64,000 nucleotides of DNA. Source: Urechis unicinctus (Eukaryota; Annelida; Polychaeta; Xenopneusta; Urechidae). The position numbers were made by a program, and so were the translations under genes. The DNA lies in NCBI GenBank assembly GCA_034190875.2, contig CM067343.1, positions 23,362,861 through 23,426,860 on the forward strand, given 5' to 3'. Below the pieces are notes generated by a model that saw nothing but the letters and a program-made list of their open reading frames with translations, was not told where the DNA came from and did not search any database. Every line of letters begins with the position of its first letter. Positions within the stretch are counted from its first letter, which is position 1. Positions 1-13,705 of the stretch are shown in pieces.

Positions 1-1462
1 TGGAGGGTGGAATCCTTCTTTCGGCGGTGTGGGTTGTCGGGTGAATGTAAGCGCAAACTGTGACTGTCTTTCAAACCAGCAACTGACGCACCCCTTCCAA
101 ATCCAGCCACCGCACTAAATTCTGAAAATATGAGTAATCAAAAGTCTTCATTTTGATGGATTGAATATCTCCAATACAAATCTCTCTCTGTGACCAAAAT
201 TGCATGAAGGTTTTTGGAGCGGCTGAAGAGTGCTAACTGCTGAGTTGTACAATACCTTCAATTTCTCCTTCCGTGACAGCTCTAAAGATTTAGCAGCCAC
301 TCTACTCTGCTGTAGTGTCTGGTTAGTTATTGATGTGTTGCAAAGGTAGCCTCTGCGAACAAGATTGACTCGCTTTTGGCCTGTCGAGGTCTACAAGCAA
401 ATGAGAACCAATGGAAATTTATGGTTCGGTAGTTCAACATTGGACCTAATTACTGACAAAGTGATTCAATTATGTAAGGCAAGTCCAAAAGTACCTTGTT
501 TGGAGAAGGTGGGGTTCCTCTGCCACCTCTTCAGGCTGGTCTGCAACCTCCACCAACTTGGACACCTGTGTCATGGTGAACAATTTCAAACCATTAAACA
601 CATCCTTCCCAGTCATAATGGGTGTATTGAGTTCAATAAAATACCCTTGATAAGAATCAAATATAAAAGGAACCAGCCTCAGTTCCCCACGCGTTGTCAG
701 AATCTGTACCATGACCCCTTCCACTGCCTCTTCTTGTACGTGATCCCCTCCTTGGCGTTTTGATTTCCTTTAAATTTGAAAGTGGGTTGGTTCAATTTAA
801 TTAATGAATGAACATGACAAGAATAATTCAATCAATAATGTTACAGTGTTTGAGCCAAAAGCCTGCAAAAGTCAGCCAAACCCGTACAATGATGCATACC
901 ACCCCAAACTCCTAGCGCGGACGTTTCAGTACACAGGGATTTGCATTGGCTGGCCGCTATCTTCTCTGTAGGGTTTATGTATGCATAGAATATAGCGACT
1001 GGCAAGCCAATTCAAATCCCTGTTTCAGTTCACTATAACCAGATAACGCAGACGTCCTGAGGGAGACCCTTGATTTATAATACAATTTATGAGTTCATTC
1101 AGGAATATTCCAATAGTTTGCTATGAAAAAGCACCGATAATTGCATATGAAATAATCAAACTTCGAACAAGTGTCATGGCTTTACACTCCAAAACGTGAA
1201 AGACTAGTCAAAAATATCCTTTTTATTACGCTTGAACAGGCGCAGCCTCAGTATAAATATAATATACTAAGTCTAAGGGCTACATCAGGGTTCGTTCGCA
1301 GGTGTAACGCTATCTATTGTTAAATTTACGGTAATCTTTTGTACCGATAGTGTTCACTTTATTGAGGCGGGTTCTTTTTTATATATAACATTCGAAAACT
1401 CCAATCAAAGAAGAGTCATACAAGAAATGTAGGAATCAAAACACTCACCATTTCGGCTGCAT
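1..1462 (-). CDS. 5' part of a spliced host gene, product unrecognised
   Basis: Seen: four candidate coding pieces on the minus strand. Exon 1 coding is 1449-1462 (ATG at 1462-1460, reads MQPK plus TG), ending at a consensus donor gtgagt (1448-1443). Exon 2 starts at 767 after an AAG acceptor; TG+G makes Trp and the frame then stays open to about 473, with hydrophobic and acidic stretches such as LVPFIFDSYQGYFIELNTP and QPEEVAEEPHLL. Donors at 494 (gtactt, phase 2) or 526, 547, 565 (phase 0) are possible. Exon 3 is 256-390: pyrimidine-rich acceptor, 135 bp, phase 0 at both ends, donor gtattg. Exon 4 is 1-121 after an acceptor reading tattttcag. In phase 0 it stops after 17 codons (NLVRWLDLEGVRQLLV); in another phase it stays open past the window edge (GFGRGASVAGLKDSHS). 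Inferred: one gene, first exon at right, continuing left. A second ATG at 1451-1449 has a better Kozak context, but its phase meets a stop in exon 2. I recognise no family or domain. RNA data would settle the exons. Confidence 0.5.
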
Positions 1463-1620
1463 GCGTTTCCACCTTCTGTCGAATCTGCGCTGCGCGTGAC
1501 GTCACGACTATGTGTTGTAAACAAATGACCCTTCAATACGCATGCGTCATTTTCCCATCGACATGTGCTCATGTTTGTAAACATGGGTGTGGCCGACAGA
1601 TTTCGATACGGTGTAATCGA
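1463..1620 (-). promoter_or_regulatory. Promoter-like CpG block with a full CRE palindrome
   Basis: This stretch is much richer in CG than its surroundings. It holds a perfect TGACGTCA (1497-1504) inside cgtgacgtcacg, GC-rich gcgctgcgcg next to it, and an NRF1-like gcatgcg pair (1539-1546 and 1460-1466). It lies directly upstream of the candidate first exon and its gtgagt donor. CREB/ATF proteins are known to bind TGACGTCA near start sites. I infer a CpG-type promoter for the minus-strand gene. No TATA box was seen at a set distance, and the start site cannot be placed. Confidence 0.5.
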
Positions 1621-1795
1621 CGATATAGCGTTGAACTAGTCCGCAAAATGGTTTATATGGGTTCCAAAAGAGTTGTTCTATTAAATGGAGCAAAAAAACC
1701 GCATGTCTTTTTTTTTGTAAAAATGCACCTTTAAAATCACATGAAATCATCTGATTTAATATAAGCAGCCTAACACCAAGCCCCAACATATTGGA

Positions 1796-2146
1796 TCAAC
1801 AGTCTTTGTGCTTTTGTTGAATGTACGGTAGCGCCACCTGGCGGCGGACATGTGTTTCATTCATGAGCATAGATGGTTGGATTGAGCCCTTATGGCGTAT
1901 TTGTACGCTCTTTGATAACAATAACCTTTTATTCTCAACATAGAACGTAGTGCCATCAAATGTTGAGAGGACACCGGATTCCTTGCTGAACATACATCTG
2001 GTAGCTGAAAAGGTATAATTAGCAAATGCGAAGATGTATCTGAGGGCGTCCCACTGTTCATGTCTGTCTTCAGCCACAGTGGCTGTCACTGACGACCAAG
2101 AAGTTAAAAAACAACAAAGACATTGCACCAGTTCATACATATGCAT
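1796..2146 (-). other. 116-codon open frame, coding status doubtful
   Basis: An open frame with an ATG at its start and no recognised domain; it overlaps the CTCF-like site. It could be an exon or the start of a divergent transcript next to the promoter, but length alone does not make it a gene in this AT-rich DNA. An acceptor-like run (cctttttcag type) occurs inside it near 2,010. Confidence 0.15.
1829..1844 (-). promoter_or_regulatory. CTCF-like binding site
   Basis: On the minus strand this reads CCGCCAGGTGGCGCTA, which agrees at 14 of 16 positions with the widely known CTCF core CCACCAGGGGGCGCTA. It sits about 280 bp upstream of the promoter-like block. CTCF is conserved across bilaterians, so an insulator or promoter-proximal role is possible. 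Binding is inferred only. Confidence 0.4.
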
Positions 2147-5100
2147 TTTTTCGGTTAGACTTTATGCTGCTGATAAAGTTCAACATGTTGTGAATTGCAC
2201 CAGTTGCAATGGCGTGTTAATTTGTTAATATTTGCATTCATTAAATTACCTTTATTTGTACTGTGTATAATACTCCTCATGAGATATAAAGCAATAACAG
2301 GAATTGGAACGAGTGATCTCTGTGTCACAACCATCATGCAATACCCATGACGCTTGTGTGATTGTGAAAACCGCGTATAATCAAATGCTACATAGATATT
2401 TATACCACTTTCGATATTTGAAGAAGTCATGATAACACTGACTGATGGGCAAATTCAGTATCGAATTCTGCCGACCGTTTTCATAAATCTTGCTTATAGC
2501 CTGCATAGCTAACTGACGCACTTATTGTTGATACTAGTAGGGTCAGCGATATAGTCGTTACTAAATGTTCTGCAGCTGTTTAGGGGACGTTTGTTTTGCA
2601 CTCAGTGTTCGTCATAGCTGGCTGCTTGATTGAAATGATGCGCCCCTTCAGGTTGTTTGGAATCATCCGCTATGATTCCTCACACAATTCCAGAGCCATT
2701 ATTGCATGTTACGTAGCAGCCATTATTTTCATAAGCTCAACGTATTAAATGTAGATGCAAATGAATGACTTTCCTATGCAATAATTTCCTGCACGCTGAC
2801 AACACAAACAGCAAATTGTACCCTTACCAACGTCTTATCTTTGTATTGGGTAAAAATGAGACGTTTTTGGATAAATATACCATATTGTTAATTTCATATT
2901 CAGATAACTATGATATAGCTTCTTTTATGTGCCCAATATGCGTGACAGAATGAAACCAGTTGTTTCTGTCAGGTAATATGACATTCGTTAGCCCTACGTT
3001 TATAAATGAAATAACAAGGGTTACACTACCCTGGATAGACACATGGTGAATTAACAGAGAAAGAAGCGGAAGCTAAAGTGAGACTCATAACGCTATAAAG
3101 TTTTAAATGAGCACCGCTCAGAGCCGGAGTTTCTTGAACAGTGTTGTACATAATTAACTGTGATACTTTGATCCAGTGTGATTGTCCTTTTCTAAGTGTT
3201 TATGTCGTCTTTTATGAGTCGTTTGCACGTAGCCTTAAAATGATAGAAGTGTAGTGCATACCTCACATGGTTTTACTTAATTAAAACGCACATCGTGCAC
3301 CTCAGAATGATAATACCCATGAGATCATATAGTTATGATAGATCGTATTTGCGAACGAGCTGGCAATTTCGTCATAATCCCTCATCGCTCTGTGATTAGA
3401 ACCAATGATCATTCTGATTAATATGAAATTTTATTAGGTTCATATTTCATTCACAACTGCAGTGGCTTTCAGGTAATGCTCCTGTTATGTGTCTCGCAAC
3501 ATGACAAATATATGAATCTCACAACGTGCAAAAATTGATGACCCGTTTGCTCGAATGTTGAGGAATGTATAACAATTTTGGCAGCTCACAAATAGTTGTA
3601 TTTTGCTTAGCCGGCATAAGATGCTTCAGTTTCGGAATGTAGAGTGTTCAAGGAAAGAATAATTTTTAAACGAAATTGATAAATAAACGGCTTGAAAACG
3701 AAAATGATAATTTAAATAGGTAAACGACATATGACCTATTTGTATTACATTCATGCAAATTTTGGTAGGTGCTCTCTACATCAATTGATACAGAGGAAGA
3801 AAGAGGGTTATTATTTATGTGAGAATCTCCTTACCAAACCCAGACTCAAGACGGGCACACTTAAAGCAATCTGATCATTTACAGAAATGTACTGATCAGC
3901 TATTAAAGGCAAATGTCTCTCTGTAAGTTTATAAGCACATACATCACTCCGTAATACCAATTGATTCATAGATGGATAATATATATGGCAGCAATATGAT
4001 GAACCCGCGGATTGAGAACCTTGTGTCTCGACAGTATTGGATACAAGAAAGAAGTGCCACATCACTAGCATATGACGGAAAACTGAATATGCGTCATTAC
4101 TGGATAATAATCTTATTGCGGCATTTTATAAATATATATTGCCTCATGAAAAAGCAAACACCGACTGTGCTCGTATAAAATGGGACATTTAGCGTACCAG
4201 ATAATTGTTTGGAAACCCGTTAGATTTAAATAGAACATATTATTGCTCAGAAACTGGACTAGCTAAAACTAACAGCATCTATATAAGGCATCTTAAAGAA
4301 GGGGGTTATTCTACAAAGTGACAAACTATTGTTGTGTCCTTTCTACACTGAATTACGACCAGCTCATTAATGCATCCTCTTTACGGATTTTATTTAATGA
4401 CTCGATTCTTGAGATATTAGAGGTTCTTTGTATTTATCTTAGATAAATTGTGGTCAGGCTGCAGGTCATATTGTGACATCAGAAAGTGAGGCATGACACT
4501 AAGGAGGTGATGTTGGATTGACATGCGTTATTATGCAACATCATTCGAACCAATTATTCAGCGGGAGACAATATGTTCTTCGGGACCATGCAGGTTACGC
4601 GGGTCAAACTTCGCAAATCATTGGTTGGATTCTACTTTTAAATATCATTACATTGACCGGTGTATGTGAACACAAGCACGCGAAGCCCGCATATGACAGG
4701 TTTCATTTCAACTCAACCATAATTCTCCTATACATATTAAGTGAGCCAGAACACCTCCATTAAAACTAGCATATCAGGGTCAAACATTATTTTCATAACC
4801 TACGTTATACTGTTGTATGGGTGACTTATTGCGGTGTCCACCTGCTATTGCATGTTGAAAGTATATCAAATATGTACCATCAACATCTTGTCCCCACCGC
4901 AGGCCAAAAAGCCGAGCAAACAGACATTCGTAGACAAATGGCATGAAGATGGGTCACGCCAGTAACACACTGTATATGGAATGTCTGGAATTAGTTAGTT
5001 GCATTGTCAATATGATAAGGGGATCTGGGGCATTGTGGACGTCGTCATGGTTTTAGAGGCATTCCCTAGACTGGTTTTAATCATCACACAAAACGACTCA

Positions 5101-7560
5101 GGCGGAAGTTGTGCGCCCTCTAGTTCAATGCGGTAATTTCTGGACTCAATGATCGTCCAAATTAGTTTGATGGCGGATAAATAGACAAGTTTGCTTTATG
5201 ATGATATAAATAGACCGATGTGCGGTGACTTTTATAGGAAACAAACAGAACATTGTACGCTACACTGGTCTAACCATCGAATAGTAAAAACATTGTGTAA
5301 CATGTTGTAACATAAAAATATCTTTTAACTGCGTGCAACATCGACATGCATGAGTCTATCATTCATTCGTGTAATTCAAGACTACACTTTGATAACGCTG
5401 GCATATATTCCAATATTGAGCAAAAAGGGGATCATTTAAAAACACAGCCAATCATTTGCAAATGGCATCAAACAATATAAAGAGTTATGCAAAAATGGAA
5501 GGAAGAAGGCCCGAGTAAAGTAAACGCCAATCTGTGTCTTCATAAACCAAGACACTTCTTCGCGAATGATCATCATTGTTAACATTTCGGAATGGATCAG
5601 GCTTGTGTATCGTCATGAATGCTTCATAAATGACAGCGTAATAATAAAGTGATTTATAACGTTTTCGGAGGTCCCATGACCAACCGATAGCCTATGTTGC
5701 ATTGTGCGTCCATTATATTCTTCAGTAGTCTTAATTGTCCATTATGATTCGATTATGCACGAAAGATCTGTATGTCACGGCGTACTGAAGGCTTTTTTTA
5801 TTGTTCTATTGTATTCCATTGTCCGAGGAGCCATGGTATAATTGCTGTGATTCTGGACCTATTCGTCATACATAAAGCTGTCGTCATATCCATTTGCACG
5901 AATCACCGATCCAATGTAACGATTATATGTTCATCGTATTGATACATCGACGATATCCGTTGGCCATCTTGTTTATAATCGTAATTTGTTATTTAAAGTT
6001 AAATGGTTGAATTGCAAAATAGCTTTATTAAAGACAATGACAGTGTCAGTTCTAGCTAACTGACAAATGAAGTCAAGGTAAACATGTAAGGCGCATTACC
6101 TGTCAGTTCATCCAGCACAGCCATCGCTTTATCTCTACTATTGTGAGAGTATGCGACGCATCCTTTGTTTACTAACGGATGCCTATGTGGAACGCATTTG
6201 TCAAAATATCCATTTTACGAGTTTGAGCGAAATCACGTGAAGGTTATTCCCAAAAAAATTGAATGCATGACAAAAATCGTTCTGGCTATCATTGAATCGA
6301 TTCCTACTGCACACGCCTTTATGAATAAATTATGTTATCATTAAATCTGTTATGATACCAATCCAATTTCGGGGAAAAAAAGTCTCATTATAGGTGGACA
6401 AGATTGCACTCAGAAGATACAAATACGAAGTTGTCAATGGTTAACAGATTGGCTAGCAAGTATTGCGATTCAGAAGCTTTCTCATTGATTACACGAAGCG
6501 GTAGTTTCTCCTGTAGCTTAGTCGATATTTGACGCTGGATTATTTCCGTGGAAACAAAGTTTTAGAACAATTGACCCTTGAAAATTTTATGACAATAGAT
6601 ACCACATAGCATTCCACTATGGCCCCACAGTTATTGCGTTTGCGTTCAGCATTATACGGCCTACGATGAGTGGAATCGACAACACCATATTCATATCATT
6701 ACAAGCGTCAACAACATTAGGGCGTGTTTATTGTAAATGTAATAGCCTTAGTACGACCATGATTCTCTATACAATTGTTAATGGTACAACATACTAGTAA
6801 TTGCTTACCACGCCAAAATAGCTGAACCATTTATGGGACCATATTGATAAATTCATCGATGGCAAATGGGTAAAGCGGGAGAAAAAAAATGGTACACCCA
6901 TGTAGCACTAGACGTGCGTCCGGCTAATGCAGAGGCTAGATAAGGACATCATGAGATGATATTGATCCACCGAGAGGCTACGAATCACCACCAGGTACCT
7001 GTTTTACTTTTGTATAAATCCAAATTCAGGTCTTAGCATGTAGATGCTATCATATGCTGTCAAAAGGAACAATATAATGCACTAGCGGCCGCACTGAATA
7101 CTATATTACCAAGCTTCCGTCTGTCCGATAACACGTTCACATCCAACATTATGTCTTGCTAGATGCACAGCGCAAATGGAAACCGCAACAACTACATGAG
7201 CAAAATGAATTTATCCCATCCCAGTTGAAGAAATGAGTTAGAAATATTTTTTTTTCGGCCAATTGGTTCATAATCTTACTGGCTTTGGTCCATGGACAAA
7301 CTCAAAACCCGTCAATAGCGGTACATTTAAACCAGTTTGAGCAACTAGCGAAAAGCCAGCGTGTTTAGGGCAAGTGCCGTTTTGTCACCCCCACGGAGGC
7401 GTAAATTCAGTCACAAATAAAATTATGAGCGCTCCAACTTAGGCAAACAATGAATCAACTGCTAATGGATAGTATTTCTCTATCCTGTCCGATTGGCAAC
7501 ACTCAAACTCAAAGATGGAGGTAAAAAGATGCAGCTAACAATCAATCAAATTTTAATCGA
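2147..7560. other. Non-coding stretch, nothing recognised
   Basis: About 5.4 kb of AT-rich DNA with stops in all frames at short intervals. I found no coding similarity, no RNA gene, no long repeat and no match to the modules found later in the window. It may be intergenic DNA or old unrecognisable repeats. Confidence 0.5.
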
Positions 7561-7564
7561 TAAA

Positions 7565-7579
7565 TAGCGCCACCTGAGG
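7565..7579 (-). promoter_or_regulatory. Second, weaker CTCF-like site
   Basis: On the minus strand this reads CCTCAGGTGGCGCTA, 12 of 15 positions of the CTCF core and the same orientation as the site at 1,829. It shares AGGTGGCGCTA exactly with that site. It has no gene next to it, so the call is weaker. Confidence 0.25.
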
Positions 7580-7979
7580 AATTGTTTTGCAATGAGAGTT
7601 AGTTAGGTTGATGCAATGTCGATATGACCACTTTGCAAGAGGTGTAAAGTAAAAAATTCATTGCGACGTGATCCTTGTGGCACGATAATCATCAAATGGC
7701 AACTGGCTGTTAAGCGACCAAACTTAACTGAATCACATCCGTTTAACAGGCGTGTGTCATTAGCCCAACACTGTCTTTTCGCACAGCGTAGCATATACAA
7801 TGGCAGGAAACACTTACAGAGTAATACACACGGCAATACATTGCTCTGTAGCTACGTATGTCGAATCCGTTGTAATATATATGCTTTAATACAAAATGAC
7901 AACACAAATGGTGACCATATGTCATTTATTAATGGTGCGCTGGTCTAATGAATGTCCTGCACGATAATAATTGTGTCAA

Positions 7980-8620
7980 CCATCAAACATTAGACATAAT
8001 ACATTCGGTAATCAAGGCACACTATTGTGTTGGTCAAACACAACCATCGACACTTGGATGCTGCCATTATAATTGCTACACAAACTAATTGATCTTTTAA
8101 TGACCACCCATAAAATCGAAAGCACTGATTATGTTTAAACCTATTGTCGCTAGATGTGCAACAGTCATGAAAATTAAGAAAGAAGAACAGTGTGATATTG
8201 AATGCCCACTTTGAGATTCTTATCTCTATCTAGGTGTTTTATAAGTGTTCAAGTTAGTAAAACATATCGTATGATCTGGTCTGCGGTATTATAGGCACGT
8301 CCGCCATGTGTCAATTCCATTACCACATCCAGAAGAGCACACTAAAGCTTACTAGACTATCCATAGAATGGTTATAACCAGCAACTACAGGCCCATCCAT
8401 AGATGATTATTATTGGCAGTCAATCGGTAAATAAAATGTTTCGATCCTCATCGCAGACATGATATCTCTTCATTAAGCTCAATTTATTTCTTGAAGTAAC
8501 CAAATTTTGCTACGATATCGAATAACTTATTGTAAAACGAATAGCTGTGTGATTCAATAATGCTATGGTCAAAATGTGTTTTATTATACACAAGGGACCG
8601 ATACACTACTTACATAGATT
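7980..8620 (+). repeat. Module V, copy 1
   Basis: The reverse complement of this stretch matches 45,190-45,850 in the same order. Shared landmarks are gtttaaacctattgtcgcta (8,131-8,150), the stretch around agaccagatcatacgatatg (about 8,262-8,280), catagatgattat, gatatctcttca, and cgaataac..acgaatagct (8,519-8,545). The two copies are about 37 kb apart. Identity is patchy, roughly 70-80% by eye, and the edge nearer 7,980 is vague. No coding frame and no terminal motif were seen, so the element class is unknown. Confidence 0.6.
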
Positions 8621-9350
8621 TACTACATAGCACAATATTGAAAGGACTTTAGATGACCTAAATTACCCCGATAATCTCCAAAGCTAGTCCCATATAAATA
8701 AGTTGTTGAGTGCTGCTGTTGGTACTATGCAAGCTGTATTAACTGATACATTACCCTAAGACAGCATGATACATCTTCATTAATTGCATATATGCTGGGA
8801 AAACCTACATGCATTTTTTTTCCGGAAACACGTTATGTCATTTTTCCTCTCTCAAAGCAGAGCGTTCTCGGAAACTGTACTGGGCGCGCCCTAGCATTTC
8901 AACTGTAATGGCGGGCTTCTATTTAGCAGAGCAATATTACTGCTGTTTCGGTGAGCTGGCGATATTGTTATATAATTGCCCTTTGCGTGTCATTATACAC
9001 ATTTTGTCCTTGAGACCGTCTGATGCTGCCTCTAACAAACTGCGCATTGCCGAGCCATTTCTACATAAGACAAAGATCAGCCCATCATAGCAAAGGTCTT
9101 AAGAATATTCGCTTATTAAATACACTTTGTACGATTGTTTATAGTGTGCACGAAGTTAGAGATGATACGGTACTGACGCTGATTGACCATAAATACTAAT
9201 ACCATTTGGCGACACAATTGTGATGAGAATCCACCTTATCAAGGTCACGGAATTTAACGACAACTGGTAGGATTGATATGTAGTTTCAGCGAAACGACGC
9301 TTTCCAACATTTATATCGCTTCTATCAGCTTAGACACAACGCAATAAGTT
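8621..9350. other. Non-coding stretch, nothing recognised
   Basis: A 93-codon open frame at 8,809-9,090 on the plus strand shows no family motif and lies in a slightly GC-richer patch. I do not call it a gene. No repeat partner was found in the window. Confidence 0.4.
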
Positions 9351-9356
9351 GGCCTG

Positions 9357-9474
<118 letters not shown>

Positions 9475-9479
9475 TGACG

Positions 9480-12400
9480 ATTACAACCATTCGTAGACTA
9501 CAACATTTCGTGGACAAATTGTTTAAGTACATTTTTAATAGTATTATTTTTTAAATATAAATTCAGCATATCTTAAATAATATAATGAAAACGTTTAGCG
9601 CAAATGAAATTCTTTTTGTCAATTTATGATCCCGGTATATACTTTTGGTCCTCTAAAGGTCGTCCACGAATGGTCAAGATACTGATTTATGCGTATAAAT
9701 CCAACCTTTAGTGCCTATATATATATTTGCGTATTTTTGCGGAATACAGAAATTATGAAATCATTTTCCGTCATCATGGATTAGAATTATAATATATTTT
9801 GTAGATATGGTCTTCCTGAGCCATTGAAAGCGTTTGTGAACTTTTTCTGAGTTGTAGATAGACGAATAATGAGAAAATTAAAAATTTCAAATCTTTAAAA
9901 ATTTCCAACATACATATTGTACGCTCATATATAAACATTATTTTGACCATTTGGGCCAAAGTATATGTGGTTGTAAGGAAGATATTGAGGTTATCAGGGA
10001 ATGTCAACGAATGGTTAGATGTTAAAATTTAATTTCGTGATAATATTCAAAATTCAAAGAAAACAGCGAGTGTTAGTTATCAAACACTTAGAACTGTTTC
10101 ATCTCTTGAAAAACAATTTCTAGTTCAAAGGCAATGTAATTGTCTTGATCCCACAAATCAAGCCAGTAAGGTTTCCTAGATTCATCGATCTCACTTTTGT
10201 AGCTCACGTTTTCAAGTTGATCGGCGAAGTAGGCTTTATTGCCGCCTGTCCTTCATCTAAGTATTAGCTACTAATATTGTAGCATGAGCTGCCGTATTTG
10301 CAGTCGAGTCATGCCACATCGTTCCTGAGCTTGCGGAAATTCCAATAAATTTTTATAATCCAAAGATCGCATCATGCCATTGCTAAGATTGCTTCCTTGA
10401 TTTTGTATCCACTCAATATTTAAAAGCCGGTTAACATATAGATTCAAATAAAGAATTTTCTATATGTGGTTCCCTTGTTCAATGCAAATGTAGTGTTGTG
10501 GTGTAGATATAATAGAAGCTTGAGTGTCACGTAAATTTTAGTCGCGGATTGGGAACGAGCACGTCTTTGCTAAGGTTATCCAAAATTTAAAAAAAAATGT
10601 ACTAGCAACACAGAAATATTTTCTTACATTACAATTTTAGACGCGATGCACCATCACAGATAAACTTAATAATGGTTAATGCATCCACTGTCTAACTGAT
10701 TACGGTCTTGATTACGGGCAATTCAACGCGAAGAATGGATGAATACTGAACCTGGAATCGGGAGACTCTTCTAAAGCTGACTGTTGATAAATCAAAATAC
10801 TTTGCGATCATTTCACTGCACTCCTTAAATATGTGATGATGCAAATGTTATAACAAAGTGGTCCTCATGATTGTCAATGAATATTTTATCTATTAAAATA
10901 TAATTTAAATATAGGTGTGTGCATTCCGTCTGAGCTCATTGTGCATCGACATATTTTCACATGAACTGGCAGTAGAGTACTTAACATGCACGCGCAAATA
11001 TAGGGATACTGATCCAAAGTCCTGATGTATATTGTCTACGTATTTCTATCGTCGTGATTTCCTGTTATTACTAAGATATGTCCTTGCGGGCACATGTCGA
11101 ACCGCATTAATCAAGACGACATGACAAGATTAAATAGTTTAAATGGTATTTAACTAGGGTATTACTGAGCTATCAAGATCTGAGGGTCAGTCAGGCCTTT
11201 TAGTTGCATATTCATAAGCCACACGGCAAAGTTATGGGTCACTTCCTTGAGACGCCTGCTGGAGTAAACATCCTAACAAGAAATAATTAACATTCATCCA
11301 ACATTTTGATCTAGGTGCATATGCAGTATATACATTCATGTCAGCCCATCTGTAATCAGGCCTACCTGCCTCAGTGTTACAGTGCGTTCCGCAATAACAG
11401 CTGGGTGGTTGGCAAGTCACTGGTTAGATCAATTAACAAAGTCAAAACAGCGAAGATTTGATCGGTGGGATAAATCCTGTGTCAATCCACACGGGCAAAT
11501 GCTATAACGATTATACAGAGAAGAGCCTGGGTGAATTTACAGGTGCAAATGAAACGCTGCATTCCTGCCTATTGAGACACAGCTACCAAATTCAAAGATA
11601 ACCGCCTAAGTTTCGCCAACAGTTGAGCCATTGAGAAGATGCCCCAGTCGTCGTACAAAGCACTATTTGATTGCAAACTTTGATTACACCGGGACGACAT
11701 AAACAGAACGCATTGTAGTTATTCGTTGTCGAGGTACAGGTGATAGTTGACCAATTCACTTTAAGCCTACCACATATGTTATCAACTGTAGTTATTTTAT
11801 TAAGTTTGTATATCCATGCTATTTGATAAACACTTCCTTCTGTCCGCTCACTCTGATATAGTGACATGAATTGTGCTATGCAAATGCAATCATTAGCGTC
11901 GAGCAGCTGAATTCTCATGGAATACAGTCCGGTTGGGATTGTGTAAGTAGTAGGCGTTCTCACCCACAATTTGTTTGTTTGATTTTAAGATATGCCACGC
12001 ATGGCATACAAGTGGCTCCATTCAAACCAAGTATCCCGGGCTTGCAACTTGCCAGGAGCGATGGGTTTGTGCCATGTGTCAGCATCACAATTGTAATTAG
12101 ATGCTTCCTCCGCGTGCAACCACTACTGGCCGTCCAACTACCTACGAAAACGGTGATGACCGGAAAATAGTTTAATATATGGCTTTCCTTTTAGACTTTA
12201 ATAGTTACTATAGTTCTGCTAAATATAAAAGAGCATTGCGAGTCACAGAACCGCATGTGCGCAATTGTGATGGATTATTAGCTAATTAGACTTCATTGAT
12301 GTGAGAGAGGTAATGCACATTTTTTTTCTTGATTGCCCTGTAACCAAGTTGAATCTTGAATAAGGTTACCCATCGCTAACCGCCTCGGACTGTGTTCATC

Positions 12401-13700
12401 TAAAGCAGCACAACCCCCATTTTACCGCAGGTAACAGAAAAAAAGCTTAGGTGATCAAAAATAGTTTTGAGGTAGCCGTCAATATCAAATATAGCCAGTT
12501 ATGCAATGTATGAATTATTGTGAGCCAGCACACTTGTAACTCGTCATTGAAAGTGGCATGCTGCCCGCCAGGTTCGTACCGAAACAATATAGTTTGTTCT
12601 GGTATCCAATTTGGTAAAACCCTGATAGTATTCACTTATCAAAATAGTATATGGCTAATATACTTATGCTGCTTTTTACTGTGTCATATGTTGTCACCTA
12701 TATGGTAAGGGTTGAGATTTGAAGGAAGCGAATTTTAAGCACTGTAAATGCACTAATATGTGATTTATATTGGAATACGAGGAGCACGCGCAACAAAAGC
12801 GACCATTTAACTTAAATTAAATACTGCTCGTCCCGTAATTGTCTGCTGTAACTTGCTTGTGCTCGTATGTTTCAATGCTTAATCATGTATCTCTTTGAGA
12901 GATTTGTCTGTGCAGGTAGTAATTGAAACTTGAAATGATTAAAGCAAAGGCCGAGTACTCCATTAAAAACCAGGAATATTTCTTGGCAGCTGATGAAAAC
13001 ATGATTAAGACTAATTGTATATGGGTTATATGGCTCCACATTCTACACGTATAAATCTCATGAAATTTATCTTCGAACAAATGTGTTAATTAATATTGAT
13101 TATTATGCCTGCTTTCATCGTTCTCACTCTGCCGGTTAAATAACAGTCGTGCAGTGATTTATGAGATGAAATGCTGACATATGGCAAATATGATGGCAGT
13201 ATCACAGCATCGAGCGCCAGCCTTTCTTAATATTATCTTAATTAAAGCCCTAGAAAAGTAAAGGTTGCGTCATCAGATCAACGATGATTATTATTCTTAG
13301 GCGTCGGACGAAGCTCTCTTTGAAAGGTATTGTTGTTTTTTATCGTCGTTGTTTTATTCTCCCAGTTCAGGCAAGAACTTGTAAATATTGACATATAAAT
13401 TGCATGTCTGTCTGCAAGTCCATATCCTGTAACCGAAGAATTCAACAGGCTTGTTGATACTTAGTACTGTTAACTGCGAATGGCTGTTTGGAAGGTTATT
13501 GCCCTTATTGCTATAACGTAGTGGCTTTTATCACCATATTAAAATGAGCGCAGTTGTCACGGTGGGAATTAGGATCGGATTAGGGAGGATTCAACCGCTA
13601 CACATTTCAGTTTACTAGGCTTTTTTTGGCAAAGTGAAAACATTTAAGTTTCAAAACAATAATCGGCGAAAAGCTATAGACTTAAGGTAGGGTTATACCA
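9480..13700. other. Non-coding stretch, nothing recognised
   Basis: AT-rich DNA, especially 9,530-10,100 and 10,400-10,920. Open frames at 11,592-11,969 (minus, 125 codons) and 11,871-12,170 (plus, 99 codons) overlap on opposite strands and show no family signature. No partner module was found elsewhere in the window. Confidence 0.45.
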
Positions 13701-13705
13701 CGAAT

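Noticed and set aside
365-763. 132-codon plus-strand frame, the longest in the window
   Set aside because: It has no ATG start, shows no protein family, and lies opposite the minus-strand frames that have matching splice signals and phases.
11592-12170. Two overlapping frames of 125 and 99 codons on opposite strands
   Set aside because: No motif, no splice context, no repeat partner; consistent with chance in DNA of this size.
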